DNA from: Certhia americana | Lineage: Eukaryota; Chordata; Aves; Passeriformes; Certhiidae | Length of the DNA stretch: 64,000 nucleotides | Direction of reading: 5' to 3' | Assembly: GCA_018697195.1 (NCBI GenBank) | Contig: CM031857.1 | Location: 50,613,471-50,677,470 of the forward strand | Translations under genes and position numbers: made by a program | In this document: positions 1-13,230 of the stretch, one piece after another | Layout of the letters: each line of letters starts with the position of its first letter | How positions within the stretch are numbered: position 1 is the first letter of the stretch | Notes under the pieces: model-generated | Databases searched by the model: none | What the model was told of the DNA's origin: nothing | What the model saw: the letters and a program-made list of their open reading frames with translations, nothing else

Positions 1-3000
1 TTACTAAATCCCACTAATTTAATGCAAACAGGTGATGTGGGGAAGGGAACAGATTTAAATCAGTTAATGTATGGAGGGAAAGCCAGCTCACTGACCTCAG
101 CCACATTATGAAACACTGGAAAATCCACAGGGCAAGAAAGCACAGAGGTGAAGGCGACTGTTTGTTTTCTCACTCAGACCCGAACTAAAGCTTTAGGAAA
201 GAGGCAGCCACTGTGACGGTATCTGTCCTTTTGGGGCACAAAAATGCTGACACTTTAGACCCCAGACTGGCAAATAACTAATATGATGTTCTCACATGTT
301 TCGTGTAAGTTACACCTTTGTAACAAACGCATGCTGAGATTTTGCATTTACCCATGTCGAGTCTAGTCTTTTTATCATCAGTTATAATGATCTGTAAAAG
401 TAAAGAATCCAAGCCATGAGATTGATAAGTTCAGAAGAGAGAACAAAAAGTGATGATAAAATAATCTGAGATTGTTATATTCAAGAGAAGAGAGAACATT
501 ATGAAAAGCTTCTGCTTAGAAGAGAGCTTCAGTTTAGAAGATTTGTCAGAACATACAAAAAAGCAAGTGGAACACTTGTCTGCTGCTCTGCACTGGGGCT
601 ACAGGGAATTCAGAGAACAAAATTTGATGAAGGTCTGGAGAAAATCTTACACTAGTTGAAATTTTTGGCACAATGTCTTCTGTCACCATTAAGAAAGGTA
701 CAAGATGCATTATGAAATTGTTCTGGATTTCAGCAAATGTAATGTCACTTTTCCATATTCAGCTGAATGAAAACATGAGCAGAGGGTCCATCTTGAGATT
801 AACAAACAACTAAAAGCTCTGATAGTCAGCAGAAAATATGAAATAATACAATTTTTTACACCTCATTAAAGGTAAACATGAATCCATTTCACATAATTCA
901 ACATTAAGAATATTTTAGCACTTCACAAATCTCCACTTGCTTTGTGTCTGCATGTATGTACAAATGGTGCCATGCAAAAAATTCTCATGCAACCTCTTCT
1001 GGTTGCAAATAATTAATTTCTGGATTTTAAAAAAACAAAACCATACCAAAACATAAAACCCACTACAATATGTTAGTACAGGCTGGAATGGTATATTCAC
1101 ATATGCATGTATATTGATAATGCTCTCTATAATGCTCTTAAAGCATTATACATCTACAAACATGAATGTACCTGTGATGTATGTACACTGGAACCCAGAA
1201 ATGCAAGCATTCGTAAATCAGATGTTATTATACTAGCATGGTTTTTTCGGTTTGTTTTTGGTTTTGGGTTTGGTTTTTTTGTGAAGAGAAAACACACCAG
1301 TGCTCCAAATACAAGCCATACTGTAAAAAAAATGAAACAGCTTTAATTTTTCTGAAGGTCTGGTTAATACCTGACACATTTCTGACACCTTTGCAGGGCT
1401 GAGTTACCACGACATCTTTGACACACAATCTGCTGCTGCCTCAGATTTATTTCTGGAGGGTGCTGATGTGGGTTACCTGCAAGAGATGGGAAATATGTGG
1501 TGCCCATGAAAAGGTGATGAGACCATTAAGACTCTGGAAGAAGTTGATAATGGATTAGCTGGCATCTGCATCCTTGCAAGATGGGCATAGACACTCCTCT
1601 TCCCCTTTGCTAATTCGTTTCTCAGATCTGTGTTTATCATATTTTTCAGATTCTTTATGACTCTGACTGGAACTTTTTCTTAACTTCATCCAGAGAATGG
1701 CACAAACCATCTTTACCCAAGAGCACTACTACTAACAGACTGGTTTTTAGTCTAAGAGAAAACAAGAAAACCCACCAAATAGACGGGGAAAAAATGGCCT
1801 GCACACAAAACTATTGCTTTTGCCACATTTGTTCAAATGGAGCTGGAAACAGTGAAAACAGAGGGTATTTCACCTTAGTGGTACCCTGTGGTACCACATA
1901 AAAACCTCAGCCTGGTTCCCAGGGCTGAATGCTGAAAGGGAAAAAGCTGAAGTGTGGATCAGTCAGTGTGCTATATAGCAGCAAGAATAGGAGTTAATGT
2001 ATATCTCAGTGTGTTAATTAGTGGAACATTGATTGCAAGCCCTGGGAAATGACAGAAGAAATAGTTTCTCTTTGAATTTAAAAGCATTATAAACTTGTGC
2101 CTGAGGATTATTTAACAACAGATTTCCTTCTATCAGATAAGTAATAATTAAACACTTAAAAGCAGGAAAACTTCAAATTTTTAAGCATTAGTATCTGATA
2201 TAACTGGGCTACTCCAAAGGTCCATACATACCCTCAAATGACAATACTTTCATTTTCACAGCAGAAAAAAGAACACCATTGGGAAGAAAGGAAAAGGTTC
2301 ATTTTGGTATGGAAGGATCATCCCCTAGAAGGATTTAACATTCAGTTCACCTGCATCAGGTCCCAATCATTTGGAAGAACCATTTTCATATTTGTCCTCA
2401 ATAGATTTTATCTTAACTTTTAGTGCCTGTAACCTGAGGTTGCCAGCAATTCTGACTGACCCCCAAATGTGAAGCACAGTGTTAAATGCCTGAGAGATGC
2501 CCTCTGGTTTCTCCAGGTGTTTCCTCATGTCTCAGCACCACTTCAAGAATAATTTACCCAGAATGGCAACCCTCTGACAGTGCTCTCTCTGCCCCAAGGG
2601 TGAAAGTTACTCCCCCCATCATGACCAGCAAGTATTTTTTCCCGGATGCCAAATGTACCTGTACAGCTGATTTATGGGGGAGGCTTGGTTCCTTTATAAA
2701 ATCAGTGCCCGGAGATCTCTGCAGAAAAAAATTTATGGTTTCCACTCAGGTTTGACTGTATTCTAAACAGGAACCTCAGACACCCCACCTCTTCCTACCA
2801 ATACATCTTGAAAAGTTAAATGGAAAACTCCACCTGCCCACACTTGGCACCTTACCCACTCTTTCTCTCCTCCTGAAACAACTCCTCCAATGGAGTATTC
2901 TGCTGCATCAATGCTTTGTGTTTCCTTCCCCAGCACATGGACCAAACTGCACAGGGAAAATCCTAAAAATGAATGTAAAGAACTGACACCTTTATCTTTA

Positions 3001-3489
3001 ACTACTCAAATATTCATACTGGTGGTGTTGCTCTTCAGCCTTTTTTTCCAGTTCTTCCCCTTCTCCCTTCCCCTTGCTCGAATTCATCTCATTCACGCTT
3101 ACGAAGAGCCATGTATGTCTTGGGATAAAGAAGTAATAAATTAAGGAACAAATAGTACTACCCAAAGAAGCAAGAGCTCCCAGGAATGGATATCCATTAT
3201 TTATTTCATACCATCAAGCTAATAAGTGCTCCTAGTCTTTCATTATATTGCTTTAAAATTGTCTGCTACATGACTTTTATGAAAAAATTAAGACATCCAT
3301 TACACTAACAGTCCTTAGTATTTTCATATTGTTTTCAAAATACTTTGTAAGCATTATATTATATTATATTAATCATATGGTATACATTAAACTCTTTGCA
3401 ACAAACAGATACAACTATTGCTTTCTTTCAGCCAGAATATGACATATAGAATAGGGATAATACGAAGACAAGCATCCGCAAAGGAGTGG
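1..3489. other. Intergenic AT-rich DNA, no gene seen
   Basis: Both strands are broken by frequent stops, and none of the short open frames resembles a known protein. The only structured pieces are a G/T-rich low-complexity run near 1,238-1,282 (alternating GGTTT and GTTTTT blocks) and a short TTATA pentanucleotide repeat at about 3,354-3,371. I recognise no repeat family in the rest. Confidence 0.6.
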
Positions 3490-3948
3490 CTTCAAGGAAG
3501 GCCATGAAGATGATCTTCATGGAGACTGCAGCACCTCTTCTGTGAAGTCAAGCTGAGGGAGTTGGGGCTGTCCAGCCTGGAGAAAAGAATGCTCCAGGAA
3601 TTCCTTCTAGCACCTTCCAGTATCTGAAGGGGGCTTTCAAGAAAGTTGGAGAGGGAATTTTTACAAGATTGTGTAGTGCTAAGAGGGAATGCCTTTAAAT
3701 GGGAAGAGGTTGTGTTTAGATTAGATAATTAAGAAGATAGTCTTTACTCTGACAGTTGTGAGGTACTGGAACAAGTTGCCCAGAGAAGCTGTAGTTGTCC
3801 CATTCCTGAAAGTTTCAGGCCAGGTTGGATGGGGCTTTGAGAAACCTGGTCTAGTGTAAAGTATTCCCTATCTATGACAAGGGGGTTGGAATTGGGTGAT
3901 TTTTAAAGTCTCTTCCAATTCAAACCATTTTGTGACCTATGGTTCTAA
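3490..3948 (+). mobile_element. CR1 LINE fragment, 3' end
   Basis: This is a 5'-truncated CR1 retrotransposon read on the plus strand. The order of diagnostic blocks matches the avian CR1 3' region: GGCCATGAAGATGATC near 3,500, a GTTGGGGCTGTCCAGCCTGG block near 3,560, GGTACTGGAACAAGTTGCCC near 3,763, GGCCAGGTTGGATGGGGCTT near 3,820, and a tail resembling CAAACCATTTTGTGACCTATGGTTCTA. Many substitutions and small indels mark it as an old, dead copy. It carries no usable open frame; only the end of the LINE is present, as is usual for CR1. Confidence 0.9.
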
Positions 3949-6900
3949 GACTGTCACAGCATCTCTTTTATTTTCATTTACTCTGAACAAAATCTCTCAA
4001 AAGCCAACCCCAACCGTCGCGTTTTTTGCTCACCTGTTTCTCTCAAAGGTAGAATTAATGTGTGTGAGGCATCTGGACTCAGACATTTCTGCTCTTGGAT
4101 CTTTATGCAGATCCATAAGGCATCTGGGGTTCATTTCCACACCCTTAGACTCCACTGCCATCGTCCCAGTCCCACCTCCTGCATGCCATCACGGTGTTCA
4201 CTCGGAATAGGGGCCGCAAATCCCAGCTGGTGCTGCCGCTCCTGTGTGTAGCAGATACCTGGGTCTTACACAGAGCACTTTGATCTACCAAGCTATTAAA
4301 TTATATTTGCCTGTACTTATGTATGCAAAACACTGGGTGCAATTTAGCTTGAAGAATATATTAATGCTAATTAGACTTCGTATTATAAAAGATGAAATTC
4401 ATGTCACCAGTTCCTGGTTAACCACTGCTGTTCCCATTGTCATTGCTTCTGACACTTTCATTATTGGCATTTTTGAGGATCAAAAGTGACAGTAATCCTG
4501 GCCCAAAATCCCTGAAGAAGGAAAAAAGTCCAGAATGCTTTTGCATGAAATTTTTCACTGAAATGTGGAAGCTGGACCACCTGAGTAAAACTGAGTACCT
4601 TTCCTTTGATTTGCCTTGAATGGGTGGGGATTTGTCCATTCAACTCTCTTTATATTCATGGCTGAGTGACTGCCATATAACCAGCAATTTTACCATCAGC
4701 TACCATTCTGCTTAACTTTTAAGTAAAATAACTCTGAGTGACCTTACAATCAGTTTATTGTCTCAAAACTTGAAAATACTCAAAAAAGCCTACAGCTTTA
4801 TTACTTTTTTTTTTTATACCCTGTCCCTTTCTGCCTACAGAGTGGCACCTGAGATTAAAAATGCCATTAATTACTATTCTCTGTATAGCTTTCAGAGACT
4901 ACTCTAACTAAAAGGAGACAAAATGTAACTTATAGAGGAACAATGTTCAGTACAATAATAAAACTACCTGTTTAATAGCAGAGGACCATATGAGACTGCT
5001 TTGACAGCTCTTTCAATTTCAGACATATCCTTGTTGTCCTCACACACACACACAGAACACTACAGCATTAAGACACCTCATCTTCTTCCTCCTTGCAGCA
5101 AGTTTTGATCTCCAAGACTGTGGCTATAATTTTAGTTACTATAATGATGAGTTTAGAAATAGTCTATGGTCTTTAAAGCTGATATCAGGGCATTTCCCTC
5201 CTCTGACTTGCATCTAGTAATTTAATTTTTCTACTTAGGTGTTCATGCTGTGCTTTTGTTTTCCAAAAAGCTAATGAAATTAAGTGACCTTTTAGAAATG
5301 TTTCAGTGTCTTCCAGAATAAGATTAAATGAATGAAGGATTATTCTTAACATGTAAAATAGGGCAGCTAGGAGGGATAAACAAAACGCTGAGGTACATTC
5401 ACACAAAACTGTTGACATCCTATAGAAGCAAACACGTGGACTCCAGGTTGATGACTGTCTTAGATGAAGATGGGAGTTTTAAGTACTATAATTACTTCTC
5501 GAATTCAGAATAGTGATCTAGTACAGAAACTCATATACCCTAGTAAAGTTTAAGGGATAACTTCTGGCCTTATAATCCTACCATGGGATACAGTGTGCAA
5601 AAAAAATCAGAGAGAGGAAGCCATTTTAATGCCTCTTGAGAACTCCGTCAATGTGAGGCTCTCTGCTGCAGTGGCCATATGTCCATCTGTATCTCTGCAG
5701 CCTACAGAATGGCAAATAGAGGAAAATAAGATTCTTCCATAAGGCAGTGATAGAATTAATTTGAAATGTGCCTTTTACTAGCACAGCTAAGTTTTTGTAC
5801 TACTACCTTCTATTGCTTGTCCTGGTTTCAGACCTCTGTCCCTTCACCAAGCACAAAGGTGATATTTCAGAGATGTATCGACATAAAGAATTAGTAAGCA
5901 CATAATTAAAATTAAGAAAAAAATATTATCCTCTATCATCTTATAATTTAGTATACTTCAGTGAATAGGAATACAGGAGGCATAATGTCACAACTTGCAT
6001 GATAGAAAACATGAACAATAGTTTGATAAGAATTTATTTTGGGGAAAAGTGTGATGCCTTTGTTTTAATTCAAGTGTTAACTTTGACTTTTTGTGTCTCT
6101 GGTACTTGCACAAAGAATATGTTAAAGCAATAAAACAAGGTCATAGTCTCCAAGTCTCCATGGGGTTATTGCTAAACCCTACTGAAAGTACACTGGTACA
6201 ATTTAGAGCTATAATACACATTCAGTACTGTTCCCTTTGTGAGTTGATTTAACATGAAAAGAGCTGTGTTAAGCCATTCAGTTTGGCATGGGTGATGGTT
6301 TGAAACAACAAGTCTTCTTTCAGAGAGCCTAGCAAATAACTAGAAAGGGGTAAAACTGGAGACTTTGGTCATTACTGACCTGGGCCTTAATGGAAATAAA
6401 TTACCCTGGGAGAAAAGCTTGAATATATGCCTCACATTGAAAACTGGTGATTTACTAAAACTAATTCTGATAATTTTCTGTTTACTAGGTGGAAAAAAGG
6501 TAATAATCAAACTCCTATGTATGACTCATATATTCAACTTATTTTCTGGGAACTTATTACTGCTGCATAGTAATAATTCATTTATTATGGTTAACTATTT
6601 TGTACATATTAAAAACAATTACTTCAGTTAAGGGAAACAGAAATAGTAAATCAAATCCTTCCTTCATTTGTGATGTTATTTGCTGAGGACTTTGCACCCA
6701 TTACACTACAGCTTGTCCAAAACTTAAAAGGTTGACTAAATAGCACTCTTCAGTGTTTTTGTGCTCCCAAATGTCAAGCACTTCACAGTTCATGTGACCA
6801 TAACCAGGGAGTTTTTTTCTTTTTCTGACAATCAGGACTACAGACCAAGAAAACCAGCAATTTACTAAAATGCATGCACATATCTATGTGTAAATTATGA

Positions 6901-9120
6901 GAAAGCAACAATGGGTCATATCTGAAAAAGCTTTCATGAATTTCATTAAAAATCAGATTTTAAGGAGTGATGAATTTGTTGTATTGGCAGAGGGTGAAAA
7001 ACTGGCACCACCAGCTGAGCTCTTTTAATTAATTATGAAGAACAACTTGGAACAGAGATTATAAATAAACCAAATCAAAAATTCGTTTTCCATAGCTCTT
7101 CTGCTAACAATTAGAAATAGCTGCCAAACAGAACACTTTCATAGATTTCAATATTAGAAACCTGGCTCAAGAAAGCTGTATTCCATACTGAGCAATGGGA
7201 ATAAAGCAATCGGTTTGTGGCACACTTCTCCTTATAGGGCCTTCTTCTGCCATTTATGTGAATCACTGCTGCCCATGGAACTGCACATGTATAAAATTAT
7301 ATGAGAAGTGAATCATCCCCAGCATGCAGCTATTGGCCCACCATCCTAAAACTGCTAAACCATCTTTCTCTCATCTATCAAAGTCATCCCTTGAGCAACA
7401 CTTTGCAACAGTGATGTGTACAGCCTTGCCCCATTTCATCGTAACAACAAATCATTAGGAAACAAAATTATAGCATCTTTCATTGAAAGAGCTCTCACAT
7501 AGCCTACCACAGAAGAAAGAACATTGGGAAGTGCCATGAAGAAGGCTCATCAGACACAGCAAGTCAGGTCCTGTTCTTCACATGCTGCCTGTCTCTCCCA
7601 CTTACAGAGCTGGCCATCCATATACCTTGAGTTTTTGAAAAGAAAAGTAAGATTTTTCGAGCTAGCAAAAAACTGAAAATCAGGAAAAGGAAAAAATTAA
7701 TATTAGAATTAATCAGACTGACAAAATACAGGATATTGTATTCATGACACAACCTGCATATGTCTGAGTGTTTCATTACCCTCTGTGTGTTGGCTGGTCC
7801 TGGGTCATAGTCTTGTTTGTAGTCAGCATGAGCCTTGGCTGGAGACCACAATGCAAAAATCTAACATTGCCTTGTTGATCTGCCTTTCACAAACAACCCC
7901 ATCTCTCCAAACTGCTGGGTTAGGCATCTTCCCTTACTGCTCTGGTACACACCTTAACAGAGCTTTGAGCTTCCAGGCCTCAAAGGTGCAGCACAGGAAG
8001 ACCTTGTCTGTTAGGTTTCCTCTGATCTGAAACACAGTCCAAAAAGAATAGCAAAAAAGAATTGTATTTTGCTAGGTACACATGAAATTGGATGAGAAAG
8101 TGTAACAACTCCAGTCCTGAGTTTTCACTTTAAAGCTTGAGGAGAGACTATAAAGGAGAAAACCTGAGGAGGCAGGAATAAAAGAATTGTATTTTATAAG
8201 TGGTCTGAAGCACAGCTGCATAACATAGAATATATTATGTGCTTGCTTTAGGGTAAGAGCGTAGGAAACTGCAAAACTCCACTTCCAACAAGGAGATAAG
8301 AATGTCCAGAGAAGATTTATTTTCCTCTCTGTCTATCAGTGTTATGCTTTATCACCCTTGACTGCAGTCAAGAGATTCCAAAGGCAAAGGATCTGATGTC
8401 AGTGTCAAAAGAGGACTCTCCTTGTATACTGCTAAGCACATGTTTAGTACTCTTCAGAATCAGATCCAACTTATTGAAACACTGTCACAATTGAAAAGCC
8501 TATGGAAATTGCACTTGCTATTAACATGGCTGAGTTTTAAGAAGAAAAAGAACTGAAGTCCCTTTTGTGTATCTTTGGCATTTCTGTACACAGATAACCT
8601 GTGATTATTTGCCTTTGATATTATAAGACTCTAAACCAGCAGGGAATCCACTTCTTTTTTCACTAGTGCTTCTAATGTGAATAGATCACAGAAAGAGGCA
8701 GGAACAGCTGCTATTTCTTCACTCTTGGTTGGTGACAGAACTTGCATTTTATTATAGGGTTGGGATGAAAAGCTGATCTTCTCAGAGTATATGTTCCTGG
8801 GTTGGTATGTGCAGATGCACTCAGGAGCTGATACGTTATCAAAATTATTCAATCTCAGTGCTGATGTCACAGCACTTTACACTACCGCTCTGAATAATTA
8901 CCTGAGGTTATCACACAGTTCATAGATTTTCTCTGACTTTGATGAAAAAGAGAAACTACAGGAAAAGGCAATGTTACCTCAGAGATAAAAAGAAGCAGCA
9001 GCCACTGACCTTTGAGATGTTAAAATAAAAAAAAACTCCCACTTCTCAGAATTATAATGAACTTCCTTTCCATACACTGCTTTTTTATTATTTTTTTTTC
9101 CTCTGTTCAGAATTTATTAC
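3949..9120. other. Intergenic DNA, no gene or repeat family recognised
   Basis: There is no convincing coding region. A short CA run lies at about 5,040-5,055. A 16-base direct repeat, AAAAGAATTGTATTTT, occurs at 8,055-8,070 and again at 8,180-8,195. The remaining sequence is ordinary AT-rich avian intergenic DNA in which I see nothing further. Confidence 0.55.
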
Positions 9121-9125
9121 TGTAT

Positions 9126-9165
9126 TAAAAAAAAAAAACAAACAAAAAACAAAAACCAAAAAGGT
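9126..9165. repeat. A-rich low-complexity run
   Basis: A poly-A stretch grades into AAAC and AAAAACC units. There is no recognisable LINE or SINE body in front of it, so it is called low complexity and not a retroposon tail. Confidence 0.7.
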
Positions 9166-10004
9166 GCCTTCTAAAGAGAGAGAGGACTCATTTGGGAATA
9201 TTTCATCCGACATAAATAGATGGGCTGCAGTAGCAGTGCTTCATCCCCTGGGTAAAAGGCAGCCTCATGTGAGATCTGTCTTGTGGTTTGGGTTTGTTTT
9301 CCCTTCTTGCTGTGGGCTCTGCAGCTGGCTCTGTAGGCTTCAAACAGGAGGCCCCTGAAGAGATTCGCCTCTACTGTTGCTGCTTCTGCTACTTTGTGGA
9401 GATGAGATTGTTCTTTTGGCACTATCATTTATCTTTGTGATGGAGGTCCTGATTTTCAATTATACTTAAGCCATTTGGAGCACTCTAGCAGTGTAATGGG
9501 TCTTTAGAATCACCTCAGATCACGTTTGTATCCCCTTTAAAGCAGTTCTGCTCTGACAGAATGGTATTAGATGATTGTTGAGTACATGGGCATCAGAGTT
9601 GTAATGGTTTGATTAACTGACAGCTATGTAATGATCTTTTGAAAATGACATGAACATTAAGATGTCACAGGTAAGGATACCATGGTAGTTCTGCCTTGGA
9701 TATATCCAGTTTTTATAAGAGGATCATCTGATACACATGCAATAGCAGCCAAGAGTGTGCCTGTGAGCAGACTAAATACAAAATTATGCCTCAAATGGCA
9801 TATCAGTGAAAACAGTGGTTGTACTGACTGATGCAGTGATGTGCTTTTGGGAGACCTTGTGGGTTGCAGCCAGCTGAAGGCAAAGGTACAGAGCAACACT
9901 AGAATTTGGAAACCATGGCTTGGCACTTAAAGCTTTTCTCGCTCCTCAGTGAGATCTATGTGAACAGAAATCCCTTTCCAGATGGCAGCCACTGCCCACC
10001 CTCA
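9166..10004. other. Intergenic DNA, nothing identified
   Basis: Short open frames occur on both strands but none resembles a known protein. I found no repeat signature. Confidence 0.5.
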
Positions 10005-10082
10005 CCCCCCCCCCCCCCAAAAAAAAAAAAAAAAAAAAAATTTATTTAAAAAAATAAAAAAAAAAGTACTAAAAAAAAAAAA
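10005..10082. repeat. Poly-C to poly-A homopolymer block
   Basis: Fourteen C residues (10,005-10,018) run directly into twenty-two A residues (10,019-10,040), followed by A-rich sequence with TTTATTT and GTACT interruptions to 10,082. The lysine-rich open frame across it is an artefact of the A run. Homopolymer lengths here are likely inexact in any assembly. Confidence 0.85.
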
Positions 10083-13045
10083 GAGTTTGCTGGTTGGATT
10101 TTCCTTTAAAAATTTAATTCGATATGTATATTTGGAGATGAGTGCCCAAGATTCCAATACAGATAGTGGAGAACTGGGGCTCAGCTCAGTACTATTTAAG
10201 ATGCCCTTAGGCATTCTGCCTGCCTCCTAGTTACCAGGTAAGAAATATGAATGCTTCCTATAGGCCCTGTTCATATCTACCACATTCCACAATGTCTCAG
10301 GTACCTGAGAAATGTCATGGATGGTGTCTGTGGGCAAGATTCCCTGGGTTAATAGGTTTAATCTGATGTTACCAATACTTAAGTAAACCAGAATCAATTC
10401 CATTGAAATAGGGTAATTCTATTATTAGATTAATCAGGGCAAGAAAACATCTTGGTCCTTCTCACAGACAGAGAGACCATCAGAAAAACCACACATAAAC
10501 ACATGCCACCATATAGCTGCTCTGCCTAGCAAAACTTGAAGTGTAGCTTGTGTCTTTGTAAAGACAAGAAGTAATTAGCTACAAGACAGAACTCTCTAAG
10601 AAAACAAATGTTTGCAGTTGCAATACTTGCAGAACTATTTATTTATGTATGAATTTCATTGCCTTTAAAAATCAAGTGCAACTTTCTCATCTGGCTTTGT
10701 ACAGCATTTGCTGTTGGCTATTAATGAAACCTAATTCCCAGAAGAAACAGCTGTCCCCAGACATGAGAAGACACCACCATCTGACCTTGGGCATTATCCC
10801 TGTGCTTAATGTAACTCACTGCAGATATATCCTAAACAAAGAGCCAACTTATAAAAATTAAAAAGATTCTATGAAAAATGCTGACTACTCACAGACAGAG
10901 CTGATCCATGCCAAGGTTTTATATCATGGATAAGCAGTGTAGGAGGCACTTGTCCTCTTATTAGAATGTGAATCTATTAATATGATACAAGTGACATTTA
11001 GGGAAATGAATAGCCTATTATTCCATAGGGGTCTCATTAAAGATGGCCTCTCCTGAGTTGCTCAATGGCAAAGTTTGTAAGTGGATTAGCAGAAAGCGTG
11101 GAGAGAATGAATGAACTTCAGTAACTGCTCCTTATAATGACTCCAGGTAATTAAAAAGACCAGAGGTATCTGGAGAATTCTATGTCTAATAGTGGTCTAA
11201 CAGTATTTTAAAAACATCTAACAATGGAGTTAATTGAGCTTTAGAATCCATTTAGCTGGTCCTTGCATTAACAAGTAGCTTTTATGTGATGGAGGAATTA
11301 GAAGTTAAATATTGCATCAATAAGTCTTCAAAGATAGTAAGATAGTTCCTATTTTTTTGTGTTGGCCATTATTAAATAGTATTTTTTATGCGAATTATAG
11401 TTGCAAAGCCTTTTCAGTATCAAAAAATGTTACCCTGAAAGCTCATTAACTTTCAATTACCATGTTTATGAATAAGTACAAGACAAAATGGGTGCTGAAG
11501 GCAGTGCTACAAGCTGAGTAAAATTCCAGGCACTAAGAGGACATGGTCAGGTTCAAGAAGGCATTACTATTCACTGCTTTCTCCTGGGAGTTTGGGGAAG
11601 AATGAGGGGAGAGACAGTATACACTGGCTGTCCAAATAGCAGAATATTTTATTTTTAACCTGGGTTTCAGTAGAACTGCATTCTCTATATGTAAATGTTT
11701 AAAGTGGAGAGCTCAGTGAACAGACGAGGATCTGATTTTCTTGGGTGGCATTTAGTTTATTTAATGCTATTTTCTTATATCTTGGGAGTGTCATGAAGAA
11801 GACCTTTCTGAGGAAGTTCCTAAGTTACTAAGATAGTCAAAATGAGAAAGAGAAATGGCTTTAAGGCCACCAGAGAAGGTCATGTTCACCTAATTCCTGC
11901 ATTCAAACTTGGATAAGTAAGAACTCCCTCTGGAAAATTTTACAATCACTGTTTGCTTATTCCACCACTTAATGACTCTGAGCAGGTACAGGAAATCATA
12001 TCAAATGATTTTGATCATCATTTGATGAACCATCAAATCAGTAACAATAACGATGATAACATGTAATTTTCCCATATTTTTCTGTATTCTAAGAAAAGCT
12101 ATTAAAAGCTATTCACTACAGCCATGCTGTCTCATGGACAGCCTAGTAGCAGCAGGAATGACATTGAGCTCTGCAGGCCAAATCACACTAAGCACCAGTC
12201 AAGCTACATCTCCTTGATGTGCTCTTTCCAGAACCTCAGAGGCAACTAGACCTATCCAGACCCTCAACCTGTTGCCCTGACTCCAAAGAAAAGTCAGTAC
12301 TTTTCTGACTGCAACTGCAATTAAAAAAAAAAAAAACCGTTGCTCTATTTGTTACTAATTTTTTTTATTCTCACCATCTCAAGACTCCATACATTTTTTT
12401 TCTGCTTTACTGTCATCTTTCTTTTAAACTTCCTCTGAAAATATCTGTTTTAATACTCTTGGTACATTTTATCACTGCAAAACATTTTGAAACACATTTT
12501 GCAATAAAGACAGTGTCCTGAGGAAGGGCCAACTCACACTGTGTTGTTTGCATAGCAAGGATGAAGGAGGAAGAGCAACTTAATTACTTTGGAGCTGTGG
12601 TGCTTCCTGCTGCCACAGCCTCTGCATGAGGTCCTGATGCAGCCACCAGCGTCAGTGAGAGAGGCCTGATCTTGTTGACAACTCCTCTGGTGCAGCTTTA
12701 CCCAATGTCATTGAGCAGCTCACAGCAAATGAACAAGCCACAAAGAGTGGCAGGACATCAGTGATGTAGCCCAGGCTAAAAAACTTACAGAAACAACAGT
12801 GACCTCCAAAAAGCACAAAGGCCTTTCCACCCTGTTCCACTCTCTGCCCTGTTCTCTCTCCTCTGCTGAACAAATCATAACTTCTTCTAGCTGTGCTGTT
12901 CACCTCCTCTTGAGAGGTGCTTTATCCAGGAAAAGAATGAAAAGTCAGAGCACAGTTGCAAGAAATAATTCTCACTTGTTGCCTAAGTACTTCTATATTT
13001 TGTACCTGAACAAGTTAGGATGATATGACCTAGCCTACATTCCAT
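10083..13045. other. Intergenic DNA with one small inverted repeat
   Basis: There is no gene. TCAAATGAT at 12,001-12,009 is exactly complementary to ATCATTTGA at 12,017-12,025, a 9-base stem with a 7-base loop. A short A run lies near 12,322-12,335. I see nothing else of note. Confidence 0.5.
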
Positions 13046-13230
13046 ATGTTGAGATTGCGAGACATAGTGGATAGATCTGGATATGACTACTCAGTTTTTT
13101 CCAGAGCCAAGGATCACTAGTGATGATGCCTGAGATTGCGAGATGTTGAGATTGCGAGACATAGTGGATAGATCTGGATATGACTACTCAGTTTTTTCCA
13201 GAGCCAAGGATCACTAGTGATGATGCCTGA
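13046..13230. repeat. Tandem duplication, 97-bp period, ~1.9 copies
   Basis: Bases 13,046-13,133 are repeated without a mismatch at 13,143-13,230, an offset of 97. Both copies begin ATGTTGAGATTGCGAGACAT and end TGATGATGCCTGA. Between them sits a partial restart containing TGAGATTGCGAG, so the junction may reflect slippage on this short motif. Perfect identity implies a recent event, or an assembly duplication. Confidence 0.95.

Noticed and set aside
5816..5832. TGTCCTGGTTTCAG, similar to the start of some songbird LTRs
   Set aside because: Only about 14 bases match and the sequence that follows does not look like an LTR.
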